A stretch of DNA of 64,000 nucleotides from [Phialemoniopsis] sp. UDSM-2020 (Eukaryota; Ascomycota; Sordariomycetes; Thyridiales; Thyridiaceae). The DNA is taken from assembly GCA_018873225.1 (NCBI GenBank), contig JAEILZ010000007.1:3720001-3784000 (forward strand), written 5' to 3'. This document shows, one piece after another, positions 44,481 through 56,859 of this stretch (position 1 is its first letter; every line of letters begins with the position of its first letter). Position numbers and translations under genes: made by a program. Below the pieces are notes generated by a model. That model did no database searches and was not told the origin of the DNA. It saw only the letters and a list, made by a program, of their open reading frames with translations.

Positions 44481-47400
44481 TCAATTTTGGCGATCGCTGG
44501 CCACCGGATGGTTCACATCCGACTTTGTCTGAGACGGTTGGCGCGCGGATGACAAGTCCAAGGCCTCACCATGGACCTCATCAGGATAGGTCCTCGCTCT
44601 CTGTTTGTACGCTCGGACGTCTTCGCTCGCGCCATGGACATCGGTTAGATACTTCTTGAACTGTTGCATCATCGCGCACACCTGCTCAAAGTCCTTCTGG
44701 TCAAGTCTGGGACAGTCCTCACGCGAGGGGTGTGACCGTTGAGCAAAGCGGTACTCTGCCAATGCTACGGCAGTCTGAAAAGCTGTGGACTTCTACGTGA
44801 GCATACGGTTGAGGAATATGAGATTGTGGGTTGTCAATACCATTGCGGATCTCTCTCCCATTCAGGTTTAGTTTTGTGATTGCTTCATCCTTGAACACAT
44901 ATTCCTTCGCTCGCGACGTGATGACAAAGTCCGTGCGGTCTTCTTCAAGCTTCTCAAAGAACTGACGCCAGATAATCGTGCGTTCTTTTGGTTGCAGGTT
45001 TTCGTAAGCTATGATGACATGAATTCGGGACATGAAAGCATCATCAAAATGTCCCACACGATTTGTGGTGAGGAATAGGATTCCGCGGTAATACTCGATG
45101 CAACGTAAGAAGACTATGATTAATCCGTATTCCGTCAGTCTATACTTTTTTTCGGATAGATCGGGAGGGAAAAAATGTATAACTAAGAGAGAATAATCAT
45201 CTTCCATACCAGAGACTAGGCTGTTGCGTCCGAGATCAGATATCTGCCTGCGTTCGAGATATACATCTGCCTCATCTATGAGCATGACTGCGCCCCATTT
45301 CTCAGCCAGTTTGAACCATTTGGAAAGTTTTGCTTCCATGGTGACCTCATAGGTACCAATATCTGCGCATGTCAACGAAAGAAGTGGTCGCCCTGTGAAC
45401 TCAGCTATGCATTCTGCTACGGTCAGTATGAAATCATAATCACTCCGTTGAGTACCTGTGGTTTATGGCATACCTGCGGTCTGTGATGATGATCTTTAGT
45501 TGTCTCCTCGTTCATATACTGCTTTTGCTGATGAAACTCACGTATGTTTTTCCGACCCCAGGACCTCCATGAAGAAGAAAGATCTGCCCTTCGCCTTTAT
45601 TCTCGATGAAGTCTGCCCCCCAAGGTTGAGGAGCGTTGTTTGAGGAACCCGGACCTGCGAACCTGGAAACAAGTGCTTTGATCATATCCTTCCTCTCAGC
45701 TGACATCACGAGCGTGTCGATGATGTTTGCATTGATCTTTGGCTCGTGGCAGTAATTCACATCAAGTGTTTCTAGATTTCTCCTATTAGTCAAGAACTTA
45801 ACATAGAACAAGCAGAAATCATTATCACACACTCCATTGCCGAGATTTGAGGTCGAATGCTGACAGCGCAGGGCTACACAGAAGATAGCGGTGGCGAGGT
45901 CCTTCCGGCGAGCTGGGAATGAGCAGATCTTCTTCCGTCTCGGGGTCAATGAGGTCATAAAGCGCCCACGGAAAGTCCGGCGGAGGGTGAGGCCGAAGTC
46001 CATGGCACTTTTCACACTGACACTTGCTCAATTCCTTGCCATAGTCACGTACTTCTTGATCATCGGCTTCTTGCGGATCAAGGGGAAATGGGATAGGCTC
46101 ATACGGGAATCGCTCGGGTTGCTCATACGGGAATCGCTCGGGTTCGAAACTTGTAACCTGGTCCACGTATGCTCGTCCTTTGAACTGGTAGACAGTCAGT
46201 CTCTTGAGAACAGTCAGATAGCAATGAAAGTCGCTCGCCTGCTGCCCCCCGCTGTTGTGAAGTGGCCCTTCATAGTAGACTTGTGCCCCGCGGAGCAACT
46301 GGAACCAACGCGCCCCGTTTGTCTCAAACTGCCGTCGCAATTTGCCCCCATCTGTGCGATCCTGAAACTCACAGGGGAATGCTTTGATGGACTGGATCTG
46401 CCTTTCCCCTTCGAATTGGGCAAACGTAATCTTGGACTTCGTTCTCCCGACATATTTGCCATCGTAGAATAAATTCCACATCGAGATGTGATATTCAGAA
46501 ATGTGACCCATTCTGTGAAGGTTGACAGATTGTATCACGTACGCAGACAGCGTGCCGGAAATGTCTGCATATACAGTTGTGCCTGGTTTGAACAAGAGCC
46601 AAAGCATGCGAAATGTACACATGCCACGCATGTGTCTTTCTTTCTCTTGTTGAATGTCGGCTGCCGTGTTTTGGTGCAGATAATCCAACAGAGGCCCGAG
46701 GTGTTGTGATACCTGAGATCTGGATTCTTGCTGGGCGTCGGTGGGCTGTTCTCCTTGTCCTGACTCGATCGGATCTCGCAGGCATTTGAGGTCTTCCAAG
46801 TGGTGATTGAGAAGCATGTAAGGTTCTTCTACAACCAAGTCTGGGGTATTGAACTCCTGCGATGGATAGTATCGGACTGCACGATGTAATGCGGAAATGA
46901 TTGATTGTGAGTGGATCACAAGCTGCTTAGTCCCAGCTCCTAACTTTAGCTTCGGATTGTTCAAGATGTCGGACTCGGAGTAGGACATGGAGCTGAACTC
47001 CGGGCGGCTTATTGAAGTGTCTATGATTGTGATCACGTCAAAGATGGTCCCAGTCATGACACCTGCATTCTTTCTAGCCTCTTCGAGATCAAAATCAGCA
47101 TTGCAGGACTTCAACAAGATGGGGTTGTTCTTGTCATCCCTGTACTCCACAAAATGAGACACCAAAGGCTCAGTGGTAGCATCCTCCTTTGCCTCTGGGG
47201 CTCTCACATCCCAGCCTAAGCCCTTCTCCCATGCACCATTTTTGACAGGCATCATATTAGGGCCAGTAAAGTCAGGCATGCGAAGCATTCCAGGGTTTGA
47301 AATCGGAAAAGGCTCTACTGTCCTGAAGTACCTCATATCGGTTTGAAATTGTTGGAGTGTGTTGTCAAGGTCCGAGGAACCATTTGGACATGAACCCGGG

Positions 47401-47795
47401 GCCCTCAAGCTTTGCTGACAGTATGGGCAGTCGAGGATTCCTATGCCGATGAAAGACACGTGTAATCGTCCGTTCTTCTGGCAGTATAAAGCGGCGTCGG
47501 ACCGAGTAATCTCTACGTGTTCCGACGTAGAGATCTTACTTGACTCGCTCTGCTGATTGTTCGGTTGGACATTGCTGCTCCCCTCCCCGGCCTCGGGCTT
47601 AGAAGTTGTAGTCGGAATTTGTCGAGGAGAATCTGCAGCATTGATTTGAATGTTTGTATCGGGTATTGTAGGCTTGCTTGGCTCATCTGCCATGACATCA
47701 CTGGCAGTAATCTCAGGGAGCGAAGGCGGAGTGAGACTTTGGTTGGCATGTCCTATGTGGCCAATCAGACCATCGTAAGGACCATCATGTGTCAT
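44481..47795 (-). CDS. AAA ATPase with N-terminal DUF7025-like region
   Basis: This is a large fungal AAA protein of about 930 aa. Exon 1 (47795 to about 45839) has a low-complexity N-terminus and a DUF7025-like region ending HRYLLCSPALSAFDLKSRQW. The ATPase domain follows: Walker A GGPGVGKT, then YTAECIAEFTGRPLLSL, Walker B AVMLIDEADVYLE, GILFLTTNRVGHFDDAF and the arginine-finger region. The YTAEC segment is only obtained by using a 7-nt micro-exon (45474-45480). Later introns near 45109-45210 and 44770-44852 give LVSVFLRCIEYYRG and NAFQTAVALAEYRF. A 21-bp direct repeat near 46100-46145 doubles ERFPYE. The substrate is unknown; fungal relatives are common in accessory regions. It is divergently transcribed from a DUF7708-type gene. 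Confidence 0.88.
45474..45480 (-). other. 7-nt micro-exon (ACCGCAG) of the AAA ATPase gene
   Basis: On the minus strand the acceptor ATCACAG and donor GTATGC flank ACCGCAG. Joining TAC|ACCGCAG|AATGC yields G-K-T-Y-T-A-E-C in frame, the usual sequence after Walker A. Direct joining of the outer exons gives a stop. Confidence 0.7.
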
Positions 47796-48369
47796 TTTGT
47801 TGGCGCCTGCTGCTCAGTCACGTTGAAACGCTGGTCAAGGTAAGAAAACCGAGGACTGTTCAGCCCGGAGAGCTGGCGCTCTTTATGCACGAGCTTTCTC
47901 GACAATTTCACTACAAGAACATGAATCCAGGTATCCAATAGAGCGTGGTTGATCTCAGCCTTGCTTATTGATGCTTTGTCAACACTCCAAGGGCCAAGGT
48001 GCATGATGGCTGCCCCAAAAACGATTGTGTGATTGGGTTCAAACAATTCTGCGTCTAGCCCCCACCCTCCTCTTCACGCAGGAGTGCTAAGCTGGACGAT
48101 ACTGATTCGTTGATTGTAATCTAAGTGCATTGAGTGCATGATTGCGCACTCCCAGGTGTCGTTGTTCTCCAATCAATTGCTGTCTGACATGCATCTGTGG
48201 CGTTTCGGTCAGACCTGATTGAGAAGGATGGCACTGTTTATCTGTGTAGATCAGGCTGGGCCTGCTAACGAGAAACAAGAAGAGCATGTGTCAATGTTCC
48301 AGAATCGAACAATTATCTTTATCCCTTTTCACTGGATGTTGACGAAACTGAATCTGGCTGACTTGCGAG
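47796..48369. promoter_or_regulatory. Divergent promoter region, AAA ATPase and DUF7708 genes
   Basis: This is 574 bp between divergent start codons, without a convincing coding frame. No specific site was recognised. Confidence 0.45.
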
Positions 48370-50529
48370 ATGGACGACGCTCATGACGGGTTCAACATTA
48401 CACCTCTCATTCGGCGGTACAGTCTTCAAGTCTCCGAGGAAAAGCCAGATGACACCTTAAGCGAAGCACTTGGCACGGCGGTCCGCCGGCAGGACCACAT
48501 CGCGACAGCCACGACGAACCGGATCCACGAATGGAGAGATTGGCTCAGGTCCTTCGATCCACCCAGGTAGAGACATTGACCGACCTCGCGACCAACGTGA
48601 CATTTACTGATTTGTTCAGGGACGGGGTACTGGAGCCTTTAGAAAGAAAGCGAGAACAGGTGGTAGATTTATGGTCAAGATTAGGACATCTCTTTCCCGA
48701 TGAAACAGCTTGCGCCGTACCTATGGGACATGTGCCTCAAATCGACATGCTACTTCAATCTGTTCAACAAGCCGAGGCAGTGTGGTCCACAGCGAACGAC
48801 AAGAAGCATCTCAAGAGACGGTTCAATAACTTCATCGACCACATGGATGACCACTCCTACCTCTTCGAAGTTTTCCCTAGTGGAGACAAATACGTGAGTC
48901 TCATTACAGGAGTAGTTTCGTCTATCGTGAAGGTGTGTTAGAATCGCGTTCGCTCTCCGCTAGTTGCTACTAGTATGGCTTATTCGGCGTGTAGGCATCC
49001 ATAAACTACCAACGAATTGCCGAATCTTTTTCTCTTGCTTTGTCCGAAATCAGTTCCGATCTTGATTCTGTGCGAAGAGAGATTCCACTTGCAGACACCT
49101 TGCAGACAAAGAGGCTAGTGGTTGAGCTTTACGTTGATGTTTTCAGCTTTCTCTGTGAAGCTATGTCCTGGTTCAAGTCGAAAATAAAGAGAGCCAAGGC
49201 TTCTCTTAGCAAGACTTACTATGACAAGACTGCAAAAGGACTTGTCGAAAACATACAGTCAACGATCAGAAAGATCACGAAGGAGGCAGATTATGTCCAA
49301 AAAGAAACCATACAAGAGATGAAAGCGGACATCAAAGATATCAAACAAGCTCTCTCGAACAGTTATTACCTGGACCTCCGAACTTTGGGCAACGAGAGCC
49401 GAAATGATGGGGCGCCTGCTACAGGGCGGAAACTCGTCTACATCCTAGAGGGGCTTGGAGAAGCATCGATCCGGACATTAACATCCATTGAGGAGCATGG
49501 TAAGTGCGATTTATTCTCCTTGATGTGATTCCTACTATACTAATCACATACTCATCTTCCTCTCGATAGATGATGCCATACGTCTTGTGCAGAGAATCAA
49601 AGAGGGAACAACGACACCTAATTCCGGGCCAACTATGATTGAGCATGAGTCTCCAAAAGATCCATGTCTTTCAAGTGAAGAAGAGGACATCGATGTTCCA
49701 GTAAACAGTGAGTTGGCAATTCATCTTATGATTGCTCATGGAAACCTATCATGAGACTGATCTGTCGGCTGTTACAGACGAACAGAGCACCCGTCACGAT
49801 TTTGAGCTCTGCACTCAGGCCCTAAATCGTTTCATAGAAGATGGTCGCGTAGATATCTCGAATGACTTTAGAGGCTTTTCTTCCCTTCTGCCAGAAGAAG
49901 TAATCATGGAGCTACGAACCTGGATTGCCGACACAACATCGAGGATGATTTGGTTGGAGGGTGCGGCGGATACAGAAAACGGCTGCACTCTATGCCTTGC
50001 AGCTCTGCATCTTTGTAAACTCACTAAGAGCCAGGGTATCCCTTGCATATCGTTCTTTGGCAAGCGCTACTACGGCACTGCAGCAGCAGCAGGCATATCG
50101 CACCCTTCGGCGGGCACAGTCAGCCTTCTCTACAGCGTCATCTCGCAGCTCACATTCCTTCTCCCACCCACATTCCCGGCATCGGAATTCCTCAACACCG
50201 ATGACTATCAGCTTCTTGATGGGACTTTGAGCAGCGTCCCTACGGCACTACGTATGATCCACGCCCTGCTCGAATACGCACCTCCCTCCTTGATCTGGAT
50301 CGTAGATGGCCTCGATTTTGTTGAAGAGAGAGACACGATTCCGGCTTTGAAGTCGTTCTTGCAGATCCTGCGGAAGGAAGAGAGCAGAAGGATATCAAAA
50401 ATCTGCTTCACGAGTGAGTGCAACAGTTTAGTATTGATGAGGGCTTTAAGCGGCCGGGAGAGGGTGGATGCAACCAGGATGGCTCAGGGACGCCTATCGA
50501 GTCTGAGACATGGGTTCGATGCTCTCTGA
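48370..50529 (+). CDS. DUF7708-type STAND-like protein
   Basis: This is a five-exon gene of about 610 aa. The N-terminal part (FEVFPSGDKYVSLITGVVSS, joined to ASINYQRIAESFSLALSEI and VELYVDVFSFLCEAMSWFKS) matches the DUF7708 helical domain common in fungal NLR/STAND-like proteins. A charged coiled coil (KETIQEMKADIKDIKQAL) follows. The C-terminal half resembles a NACHT-like region (MIWLEGAADTENGC, then ISFFGKRYY and IWIVDGLDFVEERDT for a Walker-B-like strand), but a Walker A GxxxxGKT is not visible. No ankyrin or TPR repeats follow; the frame stops at 50529. Such proteins are linked to non-self recognition in fungi, but direct evidence for this one is lacking. It pairs divergently with an AAA ATPase. 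Confidence 0.75.
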
Positions 50530-51025
50530 TCGAAACGTCTGGACAATGTCAGCGTACCTGCTAGAGGCGGCTTTGAATATCTAATTAACGTCGAAAAGGA
50601 ACAGAGAATGAGATGCTTGCTTACTCCCAAGTCCTGAATTACTATTTTTCAGGGAAGCAACCTGGACAAATGCGCTCAGATGATGACTTATTCAAGCTTT
50701 CAAAGATTCACCCGTTCTCATTTGAGACTCTTGGTGTGTTCATGAAGATCAGTCCAAGGAATATGGCGCAGGCAACCAGTACTCTCAACGATGATTCCAA
50801 ATCGGATTGCCCGCCATCTAGTTGATCGATATTCCCGGGCGGCGGACCGGCCGGTCTCGGAGAAGAGGTTCGAAAATGTGGGGTTTGTGCTCCCCGCCCC
50901 AACTTCCTCTTGTGTGTGCGCGCAATGCTATTAAGCCGCTTCTAAGGGCAACCCACAATGAACAAGACCATCTCCTGAAGTTTATCATGCAGTGCGGTGC
51001 TTTTTGCTCGTTTCTGCGATCTTCA
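50530..51025. other. 3' flank of the DUF7708 gene and aldolase promoter
   Basis: No independent gene was recognised. Possible upstream aldolase starts at 50876 and 50987 fall in this stretch. Confidence 0.4.
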
Positions 51026-51943
51026 ATGCTGCTGCGACCTACATTACTCTCTCGATCCACTAGCGTCTCCTCCATCACAAGATTTTCCGCCGTCCTTTCC
51101 ACTCCTCCATCACGCAAGCCCATGTTTGGTAGTCAAGCCGCGAGAATGCAGTCGACGTATACGAATAACCTGAAGACATGTCATAGCTCGAACAAGTTAT
51201 GCAAATCCTTCGGAATCAAGATTTCGAGTAACCCGCAAGTCGTTCAGATCGCCAGGAACTCCGGCTTTGACTCTCTCTTCATTGACCTCGAGCACGCGTG
51301 GCTCACACTTGCTGAGGCAAGCAACCTCTGCAATGTCGGGCTCATGTGTGGCATCACTCCGTTTGTACGCGTACCACACCAATGCGGGAATGGGTTTGTC
51401 CAACGCGTGCTCGACGGCGGAGCGATGGGTGTTGTCTTCCCGCACATCCATACCGCAGAAGATGCAAAAGCGGCGGTCAGGATCAGCAAGTATCCTCCTA
51501 TGGGCTGCCGATCGATGACTGGGCAGGCGCCCTTATTTGGCATGCAGACGGTGCCACCGGATGAGGCTATGAAGTACTGCAACGAGACTAGCTCCACTGT
51601 GTTTGCCATGATCGAGAGCCAGGATGCCGTTGAGCGAGCAGAGGAGATCGCTGCGGTTGAAGGAGTCGACGTCGTGCTGCTTGGGTCCATGGATCTTTCC
51701 ATTGATCTGGGCATTGCTGGTCAGTTCAACCATGACAAGTACCGGTCTGCAATGGAGGCGGTGAGCAAGGCATGCCGCACGAAGGGCAAGATATTTGGTG
51801 TTGCCGGGGTTTATGACAGCCCTGAGATCCAAGATTGGATGATAAACACTCTCAGGGCTAGGTTCATGCTTGTTCAGCAAGATCTTCCGTTACTTAGCCA
51901 AGGTGGTTCAAGAGCAGTGAAAGCTTTACCGGAGGTGAAATAG
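51026..51943 (+). CDS. HpcH/HpaI aldolase family protein
   Basis: This is a single-exon gene of about 305 aa from ATG 51026; in-frame ATGs at 50876 and 50987 would lengthen the N-terminus. The first residues after 51026 (MLLRPTLLSRSTSVSSITR) are Arg/Ser-rich without acids, like a mitochondrial presequence. The class II aldolase barrel follows: FGIKISSNPQVVQIARNSGF, SLFIDLEHAWL, PFVRVPHQCGNGFVQRVLDG, GVVFPHIHTAEDA and MIESQDAVERAEEIA with the metal-binding Glu; GSMDLSIDLG carries the metal-binding Asp. The family splits 4-hydroxy-2-oxo acids to pyruvate (or oxaloacetate) and an aldehyde, as at the end of aromatic degradation. Substrate is unknown. Its neighbour downstream is a Zn2Cys6 regulator. 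Confidence 0.88.
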   Translation: MLLRPTLLSRSTSVSSITRFSAVLSTPPSRKPMFGSQAARMQSTYTNNLKTCHSSNKLCKSFGIKISSNPQVVQIARNSGFDSLFIDLEHAWLTLAEASNLCNVGLMCGITPFVRVPHQCGNGFVQRVLDGGAMGVVFPHIHTAEDAKAAVRISKYPPMGCRSMTGQAPLFGMQTVPPDEAMKYCNETSSTVFAMIESQDAVERAEEIAAVEGVDVVLLGSMDLSIDLGIAGQFNHDKYRSAMEAVSKACRTKGKIFGVAGVYDSPEIQDWMINTLRARFMLVQQDLPLLSQGGSRAVKALPEVK

Positions 51944-52441
51944 GTTAGTTGACCATTTTACGAAAGAAGATAGTATTTAATTCAGTCTTATGATACTTGA
52001 ACGTTCTGTCGGATCAAGAGACCGGCGCTTATCAACCTGTTTCCTCACCAAACATAACCACCCAGTTGAAGCAACTTAGCGGGTGTCAGAAAGATTGACG
52101 ACTTCCAGATTACTAACAGCCTGAATGGCAATCATGATTAGGTTGTGGGATAATCTTGATTGACTAGTCAATGTTCGAGGTACATCCATGAGGAAAACCT
52201 GTCAACAAATCTTGTCACCCGCTTACCTTTGTGTGCAGCTTCGAGGTGACGAGCTCTAGCGCGACCAATTGGCGGGTAACAACGGAGACCAACTCCGAGT
52301 TTCGGAGTCGCTTAGATTCGGCACGCAACCCCACCCACTCCTTCGTAGTCCAGGCTTATCCCGTATCTTTCGGATGACGTCTCCGAGGTTGACCTCGACT
52401 CTCTCATGCATGTAAATCATTAACTCAGAGCCTAGTGCATC
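51944..52441. other. Gene-free interval
   Basis: No convincing coding frame was seen. It separates the aldolase stop from the downstream regulator's start. Confidence 0.45.
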
Positions 52442-55147
52442 ATGAGCACAGGTAACCGGCCTGTGAAGGGCGCCGCAGCGATTTCCAAACCTCAGAACAA
52501 GGCCACTTTGGCGTATGTGTGGGCCCTCCACTCCACATCGACCAGCTGAGCTAACACATTTTCAGTTGCCTGAACTGCCGCCGAAAGAAGGTGAAGTGTT
52601 CCGGTACAGCACCCTGCCTGTACTGCACAAAGCGCTCTTTAGAGTGTATCATTCCGGAGCAGGGACAGAGACGAGTCTACTCGGTAACGTAAGAGATCCG
52701 CGATCCCAGTGTGCTGTCAACTGGTTGCTGAGAGAAATCATAGACGAGTAGAAGAGCTCGAACACCGCTTGGCTCGGTATGAGGGTACTTCCGACAAGCC
52801 TGCAGAACCGAGTCCCACCCGTTCAACTCAAAGTCATGTTTCTTCTCAAGTCGGATATGACAGAGGTCGATTTGGCGCTGAACGTGTCGCCAGTGCCAAT
52901 TCAGGCTCACATGCAACACCCTCCCTGACGCAAACTAAGGCCACGCCGCCATTATCATCGCCGTGGTCCAGAGATACCGGCCGAGACGTGGAGACTGCGA
53001 GTTCGATAGCCGACACATCTCTGAGCTCAAGCCACATGTTTGGGTCAAGAGTCCATGAACTTCTCAACCCAACCAGCCAACACCAACCGCGATCGACCAA
53101 TGCGGATGTAAGCTCGCTCTATGTGTCCTCGCCATCCACGACACGTGCCCAGAACGACCAATGGCCTAGTTTACCGGACGAGGCCGAGGCTTTTAGGCTT
53201 TTAGAAACGGTCAACTTTTACATTGGTCAAACCCAAAGCCACTTTGACATTCGCGAGTTGTCGGATCGCATGGGGCTATTGTACTCGCAGCCAGAAGAGC
53301 CTAGCGATAGCCGAGCACTATGGTTTCTGGAAATCGTTCTAGTCCTGGCGATCGGTAAGCTGATAACAGGTGCTTTCACACCGGATGACAGGGATGGGCC
53401 GCCAGGAGGTACACTCTTCGAATTTGTCCAAGCCCGTCTCCCGTCAATCAGTGAGCAATACAGACAAGGGCGAATAGGCGTAGAGCTTGCAGCCTTGACA
53501 GCAATGTTTCTCCAAAACAACAATCGGCAACAAGAAGCGTACATATACGTAAGTCTATCGAGACTCCCTCATGAGGCGTTACTAAAACTTGTTACAGATC
53601 AGCATAGCCCTTCGTCTCGCAGTCACCCACGGATATCACCGGCCCCTGCGAGAGAAGCGTATGCTAGCATCCGAAAGGCATCACATATCAAGACTCTGGT
53701 GGACCATCTACATGCAAGAAAGGTTAGCTTTGTGTACCGTCTGGATATCCCTTTTCCTAGAATGTGACTAATCGACTTAAAGACGGCTGGCAGCAGCTAC
53801 GGGCAATCCTTATGGCATTAGCGACGACTTTATCGAGATTGACTACCCTGCCAACGCGCCGTCGTTCAGTCCCTGCGAGCCGATTCGGACAAACGCCAAG
53901 ATAGCCCGAGTTACAAGTGAGATATTGACAGGTGCGTACTCCATCCTCTTGGACCTTACTCCGAAATGTTACAAAACTAGTGTTAATGTATCGTCCAGTG
54001 CTTTACCGGCCCAAACCTCATACGCACGAGTCCTTCGTACTCAAGGTCCAGGAAATTACAAAATCCCTTTACGAACTGTCAAGAGAGCTTCCCGCACTGG
54101 CAACCACTGATTACAATGGACTCGCACCCGCACTCTCCGTGCGCACTTCAGCTTCGCTTCAGCTGATGCTTTACCAAGTGAGCGGATCCTCGCCCGAAGT
54201 TCCTGGATGTATTGATGACAGTCAATCTAGGCCACGCTGTTGACTATCCGACCCATCATGCTGCATGTAGCACAGCGCATCCTTGGCGGGGAGCGGCCAA
54301 GTTCAAAAGAATTGAGCAGTTCGCCTGTCGGAAAGCTTGCTCGTACTTGCACCGAAGCGGCCAGGCAATTACTTCAAGTCATCATTGACCTGAGGAAGAG
54401 AAAAATGCTCGGTAAGCTTCCTCTCTGTCCTGTCACTTGCAAGCTCATAGGAAACTAACACGATAGTCCACCTAATCAGCCATCTTTGGCTTCTTTGACT
54501 GCGATGCTATCTTTTCAGCCGCGTTCGTCATGATTCTCGCCGTCATATTCGATTCCGCCTGCGATCCGCGAGACAGAATCTCTCCGTCACCGGGATTACA
54601 AGACGCCCTAGACAGTCTACAGTACCTAGCAGATAACAAGAACGGCTTCGCGATCGAACGCCTTACTGAACTCCAAGCGGTGTGGTCAGGCCTATCAGCT
54701 CTGATCCCCATTCCAACGACGCCTGGCCTGCTGCCGGCATCCAGACCCTCGTCGATCAGAGATCATCCCATGCAAGGGAGGGACGCAGAGCCATCGACTG
54801 GTCCACAGCAAGGAGCCTCAAAGGAGTCTGGTCAGGTAACATTGGCAGAGGAGCAAGGATATGCAATGAGCTGGGCCTCCACAGAGAGAGGGGCAGACAT
54901 GGACATGGGTTCGGCGATGGGCGGGGAGGACAATGGCTTGTCGTATGTGGACTTTTGGGACGACATCTCCCATATCTGGAGTCAACTACCGCCGACGGCA
55001 GATTCCTCTGCCGAGATGACATTTGGTCAGGCTGGGTCTATCTCTGGGCTTCCACTGGATGGATACTACGGACAGGATCAGTTCACGGGGCATGATGTCG
55101 ATGATTTTGCCGAGCTGGGAAGACACATTGTCAATCTTGGTTCATGA
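52442..55147 (+). CDS. Zn2Cys6 transcription factor with fungal TF domain
   Basis: Exon 1 (MSTGNRPVKGAAAISKPQNK) ends inside the zinc cluster. An intron near 52514-52565 joins ATLA to CLNCRRKKVKCSGTAPC and LYCTKRSLEC. A further intron leads to a heptad-like linker (RVEELEHRLARYEG) and a fungal_trans domain with LLETVNFYIGQTQSHFD and ISIALRLAVTHGYHR. An intron near 53723-53782 joins MQER to RLAAATGNPYGISDDF; another near 53932-53989 yields VLMYRPVLYRPKP. The C-terminal part is acidic and ends at 55147. The frame is intact through about seven exons. The upstream same-strand aldolase and the convergent methionine-synthase-like gene are possible targets (inference only). Confidence 0.88.
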
Positions 55148-55384
55148 AATCAGAGAATGCCTGAGTTGGCAATTTGTTTCTGGTCGTCTGTCGAGCGTTC
55201 TGCGTCATTTTATTCAAATTTGTTGATAGAGTCATTGACTATGTCCTCATCACTACGCCGCACACAAAACACACCTCTATCACCAGAGACCAGTTGCTTT
55301 TCAACCTCGCCTGACAACGCCACGCTTCACTCATGCAACTACAGACCCAACCTTCCCAATCGTTAGCGGAATAAAAAGCCTTCC
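55148..55384. other. Convergent 3' flanks
   Basis: Short interval between two convergent genes; no coding signal. Confidence 0.5.
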
Positions 55385-56859
55385 TCAAGGCTCACCAGGC
55401 CAGATCGAGTCGGCCAGCTGGCGCACCAGCTTGAGCTTGTTGAGCATGTCCTCGCGCGTGACCGAGTTGCCGAGGTGGTGGCTCGCAAAGCCGCACTGCG
55501 GGCTGACGCCCATGCGCTTGAGCGCCTCCTCGCGCGTCTGCCCGGCGCCCTTGGCGACGTAGTCGGCGGCCTGGTGGACGCGGGCGCGCATCTTGTCGAG
55601 GTCCTCGAGCTCGGGGAACTTGGACGTGATGACGCCGACGACAACATTCTTGTGCGCGGGCAGCTCGGCCAGGGGCTCGAAGCCTCCGGCGCGGTCCGTG
55701 TCGTACTCGAGGAAGTAGGTGTCGACGTTGATCTCCTTGAAGAGCTTGACCGCGACGCGGTCGTAGCCGCCCTCGGAGAAGTGGCGCGAGTAGGCGAAAT
55801 TGCCGCGGCACAGGTGCAGGCCGACGTGCAGGTCGGCGGGCCGCTTGGAGAGGCAGTCGTTGTAGAGCTTGACGTAGCTGTCGAACAGGGCGTCGGCGTC
55901 CTCGCCGTTGTCCTTGAAGCCCTGGAGCATCTTCTCGGAGCAGAAGTCTAGGGTTTTATTTAGCACATTTCGTCCTTAATAAATTCTTCAACAACTCATG
56001 AGCCTTCTACTCACAGGCCAGGTTGGGGTCGTCAATAGTGACGTTACGACAGCCAGCGTCGTAGAGAATCTGCAGCTCTGCCTGGTACGCCTTGGCGATG
56101 TCGGCAAAGTACTCGGCGTCGTTGGCGTAGACCTCCTTTGGGTAGGCACGGCCAGTCTTGTAGCGCAGATGGTACCAGTTTGGTGCCGGGAGAGTCAGCT
56201 TGGCCTCTCCGACGCGGTCGGCGGGGAGCAGGTTCTTGAGGTAGTTCCACTGGTCGGTGTAAGTGCTGCCAGTGTGCTTGATCTTGCCGGTGCAGACGAC
56301 CGACTCTCCAGGCTTGTGACCAGCCTCCGCTGTAAATTTTATAGTTAGGATGCAGGTCTTGACAGGTATCTTGAATTGCGTTCGGGGCACGTACTGAACG
56401 CCGCGAGGTCCGGAACGTACAGCCGGAACATGTCCAGCGGAGGCTCCATGATCTCCTCCATACCCTCGAGAGCTGGCCAGAAAGTACCCCAGAACTGATG
56501 TCGGCGATATTCTCCGTCTATCCATCGTTTTTTTTTTTTTGAGTCAGCCAAGCGTTTCCCAGCGTCGAGTGGTCGGGGGTCGCGGGTGGTGGATGAGGTT
56601 CAACCCGAAACCTAAGAAATGATTCTGAATGGCAGGATCAAAACTCACCAGTGACAGCATGGAAGCCAATGTCCAACTGGGCCTTGACTATCTCATTAAT
56701 TGCTCGGTCCTCCATGCCGTGCAGCTCGGGATCGTGGGTGATATCAACGGCCTTCTTGCCGTCCATGGCGACGCGCTTGTCAACCAGCTCCTGGGGACGG
56801 AGCAGCGAGCCCATGTGCTCAGCCCTGAAGGGCGGTCTCTGGTGATTCTTTGTAGCCAT
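55385..56859 (-). CDS. Cobalamin-independent methionine-synthase-like (MetE C-terminal/UROD fold) enzyme
   Basis: This is an intact four-exon gene of about 400 aa. Start MATKNHQRPPFRAEHMGSLL at ATG 56859; the open frame upstream begins only with TTG. Splicing gives GFHAVTDGEYRRHQFWGTF, then LAAFTEAGHKPGES, then DDPNLAYFCSEK. Predicted metal ligands are the His and Cys of LHVGLHLCRGNF, a downstream Glu in YFLEYDTDRAG, and the Cys in SPQCGFASHHLGN, as in the C-terminal zinc barrel of MetE. The N-terminal MetE barrel is absent, as is usual for this short family, which may transfer methyl groups from an unknown donor to a thiol. A truncated, disrupted copy lies at 24439-25151. GC content of the last exon is notably high. 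Cytosolic location is likely. Confidence 0.9.
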
